Assembly: GCA_031255655.1 (NCBI GenBank)
Contig: JAIRSB010000226.1
Coordinates: forward strand, 1 to 5,430
Source: Spirochaetaceae bacterium
GTDB lineage: Bacteria > Spirochaetota > Spirochaetia > Treponematales > Breznakiellaceae
Direction: 5' to 3'
Length of the DNA: 5,430 bases
Part shown: in pieces, positions 1-5,430 of the stretch
Layout of the letters: the number at the start of each line of letters is the position of its first letter
Numbering within the stretch: the stretch's first letter is position 1
Program-made: the position numbers and the translations under genes
The notes under the pieces: generated by a model
Databases searched by the model: none
The model's input: the letters and a program-made list of their open reading frames with translations, nothing else
What the model was told of the DNA's origin: nothing

Positions 1-1
1 T

Positions 2-937
2 TATCTAAGACGTCGCCGGAGGATTCAGCGCGTCAAGCGTGAAAAACAGCAAAAAAAAAATCCGCTTGTAGACTGGATTGAAGCGTTTCTTTGGGCTGTC
101 TGTATTGTTCTGCTTATAAATCAGTATCTTTTTCAGGCATACCAGATACCGTCCGGTTCCATGATAGACACTCTGTTAATAGGCGACCGGATTTTTGTCA
201 ACAAGCTGATTTACGGACCGGAACTGTTGCCGGGTTTAGCGAAGCTCGGCAGTCCCATAAAACCCACTCGCAATGACATCGTCATATTTGAAAACCCTGC
301 ATACAATTCGCGGGGAACCGCTTTTGATATAGCCCAGCGTATAATTTATATGCTTACCATCTCGCTGGTTGATATCGACAGGGACCAGGCGGGAAATCCA
401 AAAGCGCATTTCTTGATAAAACGCGCCGTAGGAATGGGCGGCGACCGCTTTTATTCGCGGCGCGGCGAGATGTTTATACGCTTCAACGGGGAAAACCGCG
501 TAGTAAGTGAGCGCGAATATAACGCCGGGCGCGGTTGGCGGCACAACATTACACGGCTGATCGACGATTCTTCTTATACCGACATAGAACTTGCCGGCGC
601 GGCTGCCGCGTGGATTGATTTGGGGCTTTTCCCCACACCTGAAATGATGGACGCTGTTTCCGCTTACAACCAGATGCAGTACAGCGACATGAATACTTTT
701 AACACTAATTGGCTTATACTTCGCTGCGCCGCTTTTCCGCATGAAGACCGTTATAGTGAACAGCTTGCCCGTCGTCTGCAAGGTTGGTATGTTCCGCCGC
801 GTCATGTATTGCCGTTAGGAGATAACCGCGACAATTCGCACGACGGGCGTTATTTCGGCTCCGTGCAGGAAGCAAAAATTTTAGGGAAAGGCGCGTTTAT
901 TTACTGGCCTATGAGCCGCGTCGCTTTTCTGAAGTAG
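2..937 (+). CDS. lepB: Signal peptidase I (LepB-type), 5'-truncated by the window edge
   Basis: This is a membrane-anchored serine/lysine protease that removes signal peptides from exported preproteins. The frame is open from base 2 with no ATG, GTG or TTG before the catalytic site, so the true start lies upstream and 311 residues are visible. Visible residues 1-19 are a very basic cytoplasmic tail, followed by a membrane segment at about 25-44. The nucleophile is Ser53 in the motif IPSGSM (codon 158-160), the general-base Lys is in FLIKRAVGMGGDR (codon 419-421), and box E is GDNRDNSHDGRYFG (from base 818). The first in-frame ATG, at 161, comes directly after the Ser codon, so a 258-residue model starting there would lack both anchor and nucleophile. 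The Ser-Lys spacing (87 residues) and the Lys-to-box-E spacing (about 133) exceed those of small Gram-positive peptidases, meaning large insertions. The family assignment is very secure. The gene lies 11 bp upstream of a second peptidase gene, probably in the same operon. Confidence 0.93.
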   Translation, partial: YLRRRRRIQRVKREKQQKKNPLVDWIEAFLWAVCIVLLINQYLFQAYQIPSGSMIDTLLIGDRIFVNKLIYGPELLPGLAKLGSPIKPTRNDIVIFENPAYNSRGTAFDIAQRIIYMLTISLVDIDRDQAGNPKAHFLIKRAVGMGGDRFYSRRGEMFIRFNGENRVVSEREYNAGRGWRHNITRLIDDSSYTDIELAGAAAAWIDLGLFPTPEMMDAVSAYNQMQYSDMNTFNTNWLILRCAAFPHEDRYSEQLARRLQGWYVPPRHVLPLGDNRDNSHDGRYFGSVQEAKILGKGAFIYWPMSRVAFLK

Positions 938-948
938 GTAAAAGCGGT

Positions 949-1674
949 ATGTTTGGCAAAGCGCTTAAGTATTCTTATGTCGATAAAAAGAATTTAGCAA
1001 CAAAAAGACGTTGGATATTTCTTACAGTATTACTATTTTTTGTAATATATATTTTGATAACAAATCTTTTTTTTTCAATGCGGGTGCTGGAAAACCGTTC
1101 TATGCTGCCGTCTCTTAATTACGGCGATAGGTTTATATTTTCATCAACTGTGATAAAAAGGCTTTTGCCTGAACTTCCGTTTTTTGACGGACTGCCCGCT
1201 GAACGTGGCAGCGTTGTTTTAGTAAATAAAAATATTTCTGGTAATTACGGCGTAATAAAAACTATGCTTAATAAACTTGTTAGATTTTTTTCCGCGAATA
1301 AAATAGGGATCTCCGGTGTGGAAGAACAAATATTTATTAAGCGCGTGGCGGCTTTGCCCGGAGATACAATATCAATGACTAATTATGTGCTTCGTGTGCG
1401 GACTGCTGACAGTGTGTACACGTTTACGGAATTTGAACTGTCTGACAGGCCCTATGAGATAAACATCCCTAATGTTCCGGCTGTTTGGGATGAATCACTG
1501 CCGTTTTCCGGCAGCATGGAAGAAACCGTGCTGGGCGAGGATGAATTTTTCGTGCTTTCGGATGACCGCAGTAATACAAACGATTCCCGTACGTGGGGAC
1601 CCATTCCGTCCGCGTTTATAAGCGGGAAGGCTGTGCTGCGCTATTGGCCGGTTAAAAAAATAGGTTTTCTCTAA
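949..1674 (+). CDS. lepB: Second signal peptidase I paralogue
   Basis: A complete 241-residue type I signal peptidase, divergent from its upstream neighbour. It has a basic N-tail, one membrane segment at about residues 22-43, the nucleophile Ser51 in ENRSMLPS, Lys131 in IFIKRVAALPGD, and box E as LSDDRSNTNDSRTWG (203-217). Box E has Ser-Asp where the family usually has Gly-Asp or Gly-Asn; the Asp and Arg positions downstream are kept, so it is probably active. The ATG at 949 is chosen because it gives the cytoplasmic tail and anchor; the next Met (44) follows the anchor. The ribosome site is weak (AGTAGG about 10 bases upstream), which suggests coupling to lepB, whose stop lies 11 bp before. 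The anchor-coding part is strikingly AT-rich (10 G/C in bases 1021-1080) and holds a run of nine T. Substrate division between the two paralogues cannot be read from the sequence. Confidence 0.9.
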   Translation: MFGKALKYSYVDKKNLATKRRWIFLTVLLFFVIYILITNLFFSMRVLENRSMLPSLNYGDRFIFSSTVIKRLLPELPFFDGLPAERGSVVLVNKNISGNYGVIKTMLNKLVRFFSANKIGISGVEEQIFIKRVAALPGDTISMTNYVLRVRTADSVYTFTEFELSDRPYEINIPNVPAVWDESLPFSGSMEETVLGEDEFFVLSDDRSNTNDSRTWGPIPSAFISGKAVLRYWPVKKIGFL

Positions 1675-1685
1675 CACGAAACCTA
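1654..1685 (-). terminator. Probable intrinsic terminator of the nucleoside kinase gene
   Basis: A perfect 7-bp inverted repeat (TAGGTTT at 1661-1667, AAACCTA at 1679-1685) has an 11-base loop. On the - strand it is followed at once by seven T (complement of the A run at 1654-1660). The kinase stop codon TAG forms part of the first stem arm, and the T tract falls inside the last codons of the opposing lepB paralogue. On the + strand no T run follows the stem, so it should act in one direction only. The stem has just two G:C pairs, hence modest confidence. Confidence 0.4.
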
Positions 1686-3161
1686 GTATTTGAAATCGCT
1701 TTCCCCTATAAATTCTCGTAGTATGCTGCTACCGGGAACAACATACGACGACAGCATATTGAATTTATCAAGGAAATCTAAAAGCCGTGCGGCTTCGTCA
1801 TACTCTGGACATCCGGGTTTTATGCCGCGCAACAGAGGCTCAACATAGCATTTTAGAACAGGTATTTCGTAATCGAGCGCGGAATTGAAAACTGCGTCGG
1901 CGCTGTTTTCAAATCGGAACACATATTTTTCAGCGCCGCGCTGGACGCTTTCCCACATCGCCATAGTACCCAACGCGCTCATTTTTCTAAACTGATTGTC
2001 ACGCACAATGCGGCGAAGCAGGCGGTTATCCCGTGTGCTTACCCGGTTGCGGTCGTCTATATTTATTTGCGCCAGCACGGACACATATATTTTGAATTTA
2101 TTTTCAGCTTTGATTCTGTGGGTAAGCTCGTCATTTAGGCCGTGTATGCCTTCGATTACCAGCAATTCTCCGCACTCGCTCAGACGAATTTTTCTTCCTT
2201 CTTTGCGGCTACAGGTTTTGAAATCAAACACAGGCAGCACGGTATCTTTTCCATCAAGAACATCCAACAGTTGTTTGTTAAAATAATCAACATCCAGAGC
2301 CTCAAGACATTCTAAATCAGGCTTTCCGTATTCGTCTTTCGGTACTTTTTCCGGGTGCTGATAGTAGTCGTCAAGGCTTATGGCGATAGGCTCTATGCCG
2401 AGCACTTTTAATTGAACAGACAGACGTTTTGCTGTTGTTGTTTTACCGGAACTTGAAGGTCCCGCGATAAGAACGACTTTAATTTCCTCGCGGCGTTTGT
2501 ATATTTCATCCGCTATAAGCGAAATCCACTTCTCTTGAAAAGCCTCGTTTATCCGCACGAAGTCTTTTATTGTTCCGTCTGTTATGATTTTGTTGAGGTG
2601 TCCCGCCGAAACAACGCCGGATATATGTCCCCATTTCTTGTATTCCTCAGCCGCAAGGAATATTTTTGTATTGCTAGGGATTTTTTCTAAAGCTCCGCCC
2701 TCGTCATATGGGAAACGCAGCAAAAAGCCCTCATGGTACGGTGAAATATCAAAGGCCGATATTAAACCTGTGCGCGGCAGTACCGGAGCGTGATACAAGT
2801 CGATAAAGTCATTTATCCGGTTTACTTTTATTAAAGCCCTGCCGCGTTGCTCTATAAGCTGCGCGGTATCGTACTGTCCGTTTTTTAAAAAATAATTGAG
2901 CGCTTCATGATAACCTAAATCGCACTGCTGTATTTTTATATCATCATCAATCAGTCGCTTTGTTTCCGCCTTTAGCTTGTTTATCTCGTCGTCGGAGGCT
3001 TTCGGGCCTTCGGTAAATGTGTAGTAATAAGCACCGCCCAAAGACAGATGTACGAATATTCCCCGCTCTGGCAAGGCCTTGTTTACTGCCGCGGAAATCA
3101 AAAGGCTCAAAGTGCGGCGGTAAGCCGCGTTTTTTTCCCGCTTGTTGCTGATGTTAATCAC
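1683..3161 (-). CDS. Nucleoside (uridine-type) kinase with N-terminal threonyl-tRNA-synthetase-like domain
   Basis: A cytosolic P-loop kinase of the uridine kinase/phosphoribulokinase family, expected to phosphorylate a nucleoside such as uridine with NTP; the exact substrate is inferred. The C-terminal half carries Walker A GPSSSGKT (234-241), the substrate-site DDYY (264-267), a Walker-B-like LLVIEGIHGLN (333-343) and an Arg-rich lid around RDNRLLRRIVRDNQ (377-390). Residues about 15-135 resemble the second N-terminal (editing) domain of threonyl-tRNA synthetase: a GGAYYYTF segment, a helix, then YHEALNYF and DLYHAPVLPRTG. The histidine and cysteine metal ligands of that domain are replaced. 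The TGS domain found at the N-terminus of many relatives is absent. The start is GTG, set by a strong GGAGG five bases upstream; an in-frame ATG 15 bp further up is cut off by a TAA. Domain order matches kinases known from Firmicutes, Thermotogae and spirochaetes. It lies 61 bp after the lipoprotein gene and converges on the lepB pair. Confidence 0.88.
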   Translation of the reverse strand: MINISNKREKNAAYRRTLSLLISAAVNKALPERGIFVHLSLGGAYYYTFTEGPKASDDEINKLKAETKRLIDDDIKIQQCDLGYHEALNYFLKNGQYDTAQLIEQRGRALIKVNRINDFIDLYHAPVLPRTGLISAFDISPYHEGFLLRFPYDEGGALEKIPSNTKIFLAAEEYKKWGHISGVVSAGHLNKIITDGTIKDFVRINEAFQEKWISLIADEIYKRREEIKVVLIAGPSSSGKTTTAKRLSVQLKVLGIEPIAISLDDYYQHPEKVPKDEYGKPDLECLEALDVDYFNKQLLDVLDGKDTVLPVFDFKTCSRKEGRKIRLSECGELLVIEGIHGLNDELTHRIKAENKFKIYVSVLAQINIDDRNRVSTRDNRLLRRIVRDNQFRKMSALGTMAMWESVQRGAEKYVFRFENSADAVFNSALDYEIPVLKCYVEPLLRGIKPGCPEYDEAARLLDFLDKFNMLSSYVVPGSSILREFIGESDFKY

Positions 3162-3171
3162 TTATTCCTCC
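3162..3171 (-). promoter_or_regulatory. Ribosome binding site that fixes a GTG start
   Basis: GGAGG (3167-3171 on the - strand) sits five bases before the GTG at 3159-3161, where the first codon is not ATG. The in-frame ATG at 3174-3176 is followed after three sense codons by TAA (3162-3164), which directly abuts the GTG, so the GTG must be the start. The four-codon frame ATG-ACG-GAG-GAA-TAA contains the ribosome site itself. Confidence 0.75.
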
Positions 3172-3222
3172 GTCATAAAAATCTCGTGCCGGCAGTTAGG
3201 CCGTAGCTAAAGCTGTTCGACA

Positions 3223-4170
3223 CTATCGCGGCGAGACTGTGGTTAAACTGCTCAGACGCGCCGCCAACTGCGCGATACGAACAGGAGCGTTCTCGATACG
3301 GTCGAAAGTTACATGGCCGCCTGTAACAAGCCGGTTTTTCTTTACGTACAGGATTTCACCCAGCAAATCAAAAGGAGCCGCCGGCGGAGTTTCGAGGGAT
3401 GACAGTTTGCTGCTCAAAACATAGTCGACAGGCATCGGGTCGTAATTATGTGAGGGGGATACAGCATCTTTTTCGTTCCCATAAATAACATCGGCTGTTT
3501 CCGGCAAGTAGCTGTTGTTGCCGTAGACAACGGCGGCGGCATCCATGACATCCGCGCGCGGGAAAACTCTAAACTTGCCATTGTTCGCCATTTCGTTTGC
3601 GATGATCTGAGTTAATATCACGGCGTCGCCCTGCTTAAAATATTCAGATGTTGGAATCTGCAAAATATCGACCGCGAGCGAGGGTATATATTTATATCTT
3701 TTTCTGCGTTCTTTTATGTTGTGTTGGGAAACAGTCATTATTTTTCGTGTCATTGACGTAAAAAAATTCGATATGTCCGAAAGATATTTAAATTCCCGGT
3801 AATCTCCGGCGATAAGCTCTTTTGTTTTAACATCCATGATAACGACGTAGAAAATCCATTTGTCACCCAAAGAACCGGCAAAAGACGCCATTACAAAATC
3901 GGCGCGTAATTCTCTGCCGGCATTGAACGCCGAATGATATGTCTGTTCAACTTTTATGTCTCTTTGTATTTTAGGCGTTATGGGAATTATATCGTAAAAA
4001 CTGTATTTTGTAGCGGCATTGGCGAGCTGCCATGCAAAAGTTTCATCAATATCGTTAGATATATCGTCCGCGATAAGGTCTCCGCTTATTAATGGCAAGA
4101 CAGCGAGTCTGGGTGTCGCGCAGGCTGTAAGCAGCATAGAAAATATGACTATTGCGAGAGTAGTTCTCAT
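3223..4170 (-). CDS. Putative lipoprotein with two tandem CsgG/LpoB/TolB-N-like domains
   Basis: I do not recognise a named family member. The product has 315 residues. A lipoprotein signal is clear: a basic start, a hydrophobic stretch and lipobox LTAC with Cys17 as the lipidated residue, so it should be anchored in a membrane, facing the periplasm. Residues about 21-149 show an alternating strand/helix pattern: RLAVLPL strand, helix, YSFYDIIP, helix, ADFVMASFAGS, paired strands KWIFYVVIMDVKTKELIAG, final helix. Residues about 164-308 repeat this order (LAVDILQIP, helix, KFRVFPRADVMDAA, VDYVLSSKLSSL, LGEILYVKKNRLVTGG, helix). This resembles the fold shared by CsgG, LpoB and the TolB N-domain, which is an inference from pattern only. 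An RRKRYK linker separates the halves. The ribosome site AAGGAG (4183-4188) is a rather distant 12 bases from the ATG. The gene has its own candidate promoter and leader, and precedes the kinase by 61 bp. Confidence 0.72.
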   Translation of the reverse strand: MRTTLAIVIFSMLLTACATPRLAVLPLISGDLIADDISNDIDETFAWQLANAATKYSFYDIIPITPKIQRDIKVEQTYHSAFNAGRELRADFVMASFAGSLGDKWIFYVVIMDVKTKELIAGDYREFKYLSDISNFFTSMTRKIMTVSQHNIKERRKRYKYIPSLAVDILQIPTSEYFKQGDAVILTQIIANEMANNGKFRVFPRADVMDAAAVVYGNNSYLPETADVIYGNEKDAVSPSHNYDPMPVDYVLSSKLSSLETPPAAPFDLLGEILYVKKNRLVTGGHVTFDRIENAPVRIAQLAARLSSLTTVSPR

Positions 4171-4213
4171 TATTTCGCGTAACTCCTTTTTTCGCGGCGC
4201 TTGTATGCGGGGT

Positions 4214-4255
4214 AAAAATCTTACGTTTCACCGCGTTAGGGGAAACATGATTTTT
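4214..4255 (-). promoter_or_regulatory. Leader hairpin in the 5' UTR of the lipoprotein gene
   Basis: A two-tiered inverted repeat. The outer arms AAAAATC (4214-4220) and GATTTTT (4249-4255) pair perfectly over 7 bp. The inner arms (4225-4232 and 4239-4246) pair over 8 positions with one mismatch around a GCGTTA loop. A small internal loop of 4 and 2 bases separates the tiers. It starts about 4 bases after the start site predicted from the candidate -10, so it would form a 5'-terminal stem-loop about 45 bases upstream of the start codon. It could stabilise the mRNA or act as an attenuator; no known riboswitch is recognised. Confidence 0.4.
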
Positions 4256-4265
4256 GTATAAAATT

Positions 4266-4294
4266 ATTATAACTTTATCGGCATTGTTTGCTCA
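4266..4294 (-). promoter_or_regulatory. Candidate sigma-70-type promoter for the lipoprotein gene
   Basis: On the - strand a perfect TATAAT (4266-4271) lies about 95 bp upstream of the lipoprotein start. Seventeen bases further up is TGAGCA (4289-4294), which matches the -35 consensus at only three of six positions. The predicted start site is near 4259. The -10 and the AT-rich setting support a promoter; the -35 is weak. Confidence 0.4.
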
Positions 4295-4337
4295 GAATTT
4301 TAGAAGTAATTTCGCTTAACGCTTTGAATAATCGGTG

Positions 4338-4360
4338 AAAAATAGTTTGACCAGCTATTT
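4338..4360 (-). terminator. Weak intrinsic terminator after the thioredoxin gene
   Basis: Read on the - strand, AAATAG (4355-4360, including the TAG stop) pairs with CTATTT (4340-4345) across a nine-base loop, and the second arm runs into a five-T stretch (4338-4342). With one G:C pair in six the stem is weak. Its position, right after the last gene of the iron-sulfur/thioredoxin pair and before a separate promoter, supports it. Confidence 0.33.
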
Positions 4361-4861
4361 CGAAAGCAGGGCGGCGACATCAGCGGTGAGGGTTTTTGCC
4401 GTGTACGCGCCAACTCGTACCGAGCGGATTACGCCCTCCGAATCTATCATGAAAGTCTGCGGGATGGCGTTTATGCCGTACAAAGCCGAGATCGCACCGT
4501 TTGTGTCCATAGCCAGATTCAAACGGAGTTTTCGTTTTGCTAGAAAGTCCGAGGCGACCTTTTCCGGTTCTTGGCAGTTTACGGCGATGACGGCAAAGTC
4601 ATTGGCTCCCGGGCTAGTAATATCTGCTATCAACGGAAGCTCGCGGACGCATGGACCGCACCAGCTTGCCCAGAAGTGCAGCACAACCGGCTTCCCCCGG
4701 TATTCGGACAGTTTCTTTCGGTTATTCGGCGAACCGGCAAGGCTGATCGTGAAATCCGGCGCGAGTTGTCCGGCGGCAGGCGGGGCGGCAAACGCGCTTT
4801 CGGCAATGCTGGCTATGAGGACGGCAATGATAAGGCGCGCGGTTTTGTTTCGTGATAACAT
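4355..4861 (-). CDS. TlpA/ResA-like exported thioredoxin-fold protein
   Basis: A 168-residue exported thiol-disulfide oxidoreductase. A signal peptide (basic MLSRNKTAR, hydrophobic core to about 20) ends in SAFA-AP, consistent with signal peptidase I cleavage after Ala25; there is no lipobox. The mature domain begins with the APDF element (34-37) typical of the AhpC-TSA/Redoxin TlpA group, then FWASWCGPC with active-site Cys68 and Cys71, and the cis-Pro loop AIPQTFMID (Pro134). Length and order match TlpA/ResA, whose members reduce extracytoplasmic disulfides, for example in cytochrome c maturation; the substrate here is unknown. AAGGAG (4869-4874) lies seven bases before the ATG and inside the last codons of the upstream iron-sulfur gene, whose stop is 2 bp away, so translation is probably coupled. 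That pairing suggests the membrane iron-sulfur protein supplies electrons to it, which is an inference. Confidence 0.9.
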   Translation of the reverse strand: MLSRNKTARLIIAVLIASIAESAFAAPPAAGQLAPDFTISLAGSPNNRKKLSEYRGKPVVLHFWASWCGPCVRELPLIADITSPGANDFAVIAVNCQEPEKVASDFLAKRKLRLNLAMDTNGAISALYGINAIPQTFMIDSEGVIRSVRVGAYTAKTLTADVAALLSK

Positions 4862-4863
4862 TA

Positions 4864-5430
4864 TTATTCTCCTTCAAATTTGACAGGCGGAACACCTTTT
4901 ACTTTTTGTTTGTTTTTCGTGGATGCCGAAAAAAACGTAAGTTTGACTGCTTTTGACGGGCAAACGCCGGAACATTCGCCGCAACGGATGCATTCACGGT
5001 CGTTCACGGCTAATGTGTCCATTTTACAGTCTTTGACGCAGGCTCCGCAATGGGAGCAAGCCGACGAATCGAAGTGCAGACCGAATAGCGCGTACTTGTT
5101 TACAAAGCCGTACAACGCGCCCAGCGGACAGATGAAGCGGCAAAAGGCACGAAAGCAGAATACGCACAAAACCGCCAGCACAGCCAGCAGTCCTAGTTTC
5201 CAGATGAAAAGCCCGCCAGTTACGGCGCGAAGCTGGGCATTCGCCAGTACGAGCGGCAGCCCTGCCTCCAGCGTGCCCGCCGGACAGACAAACTCACAGA
5301 AAAACGGCGCACCCCATCCCTGAATAATAAAAGCCGCAAGCGGTAGTCCGGTTACGGCAATCGCAAGAAAAATGTATTTAAGCAGTGACAGGCGGCGTGT
5401 GGCGGCGCTTTTCGGAAGTTTTGGGGACGG
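4864..5430 (-). CDS. Membrane 4Fe-4S (NapH/polyferredoxin-like) protein, N-terminus outside window
   Basis: An integral membrane electron-transfer protein. The frame is open to the window edge, giving 188 visible residues; the only in-frame start-like codon (GTG at 5179-5181) lies inside a membrane segment after conserved motifs, so a 105-residue model from there would be a fragment. Order: a basic stretch, a membrane segment (about 17-36), the motif FFCEFVCPAG (Cys45, Cys49), a second membrane segment (about 72-92), FCRFICPLGALYG (Cys97, Cys101), then two 4Fe-4S ferredoxin motifs, C-x2-C-x2-C-x3-C at 125-135 and at 147-157 (the second ending CPSKAV), and a basic tail. The two Cys-x3-Cys-Pro motifs at membrane edges plus two ferredoxin clusters are typical of the NapH/MauN/YccM group. 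The opening PSPK segment suggests that a further upstream Cys-rich segment is cut off. It is followed after 2 bp by the thioredoxin-like gene, its probable electron acceptor. Confidence 0.87.
   Translation of the reverse strand, partial: PSPKLPKSAATRRLSLLKYIFLAIAVTGLPLAAFIIQGWGAPFFCEFVCPAGTLEAGLPLVLANAQLRAVTGGLFIWKLGLLAVLAVLCVFCFRAFCRFICPLGALYGFVNKYALFGLHFDSSACSHCGACVKDCKMDTLAVNDRECIRCGECSGVCPSKAVKLTFFSASTKNKQKVKGVPPVKFEGE

Noticed and set aside
236..805. 189-codon open frame on the - strand
   Set aside because: It lies wholly antisense to the signal peptidase frame, which has family motifs along its length; the antisense translation has no recognisable domain.
1498..1514. Perfect 6-bp GC-rich hairpin (CTGCCG/CGGCAG, five-base loop)
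   Set aside because: It is inside the second peptidase coding region with no T tract on either strand, so it is not a terminator; it is probably incidental to codon choice.
3162..3176. Four-codon ORF (ATG to TAA) abutting the kinase GTG, as a regulatory leader peptide
   Set aside because: Too short to distinguish from chance; the segment is explained by the ribosome site it contains.
3162..3222. Possible terminator between the lipoprotein and kinase genes (distant TCTCG/CGAGA arms followed by five T; a small CGGC/GCCG stem)
   Set aside because: The arms are about 50 bases apart with little inner pairing, and the small stem has four pairs and no adjacent T tract. Read-through into the kinase is at least as likely.
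4335..4883. 182-codon open frame on the + strand
   Set aside because: Antisense to the thioredoxin-like gene, which has a signal peptide, CGPC motif and ribosome site; the + frame has none of these.
4880..5323. 147-codon open frame on the + strand
   Set aside because: Antisense to the iron-sulfur protein with its spaced Cys motifs; a shadow in GC-richer sequence.

Overview
The window looks like part of a spirochaete chromosome, most likely Treponema-like. The grounds are two adjacent divergent type I signal peptidases, a lipoprotein of a kind common in treponemes, and a nucleoside kinase fused to a threonyl-tRNA-synthetase-like domain. Each is family recall from the translated sequence, not a database match, and Firmicutes or another anaerobic lineage cannot be excluded. 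There is no rRNA, tRNA, mobile element or CRISPR array, and no stretch over 300 bases lacks a gene. The longest gap is 184 bp.

Layout: on the + strand, a signal peptidase I gene (2-937, 5' end outside the window) is followed after 11 bp by a second, divergent signal peptidase I gene (949-1674). This pair converges, with an 8 bp gap, on a run of - strand genes. Read in their own direction these are: a membrane iron-sulfur protein of the NapH/polyferredoxin type (5430-4864, start outside the window); a TlpA/ResA-like exported thioredoxin (4861-4355) that starts 2 bp after it; a 184 bp gap holding a likely terminator, a candidate promoter and a leader hairpin; a two-domain lipoprotein (4170-3223); and a GTG-started nucleoside kinase (3161-1683) with a weak terminator buried in the end of the opposing signal peptidase gene.

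How the genes fit together: the two peptidases would cleave exported preproteins at the membrane. The iron-sulfur protein and the thioredoxin form a tight, probably translationally coupled pair, most simply read as a membrane electron-transfer unit that keeps an extracytoplasmic thioredoxin reduced. The lipoprotein and kinase may share a transcript (61 bp apart) but have no evident functional link. Three CDSs carry most of the interest: the peptidase pair with its shared insertion, the kinase whose editing-domain relic has lost its metal-binding residues, and the lipoprotein that appears to contain the same fold twice.
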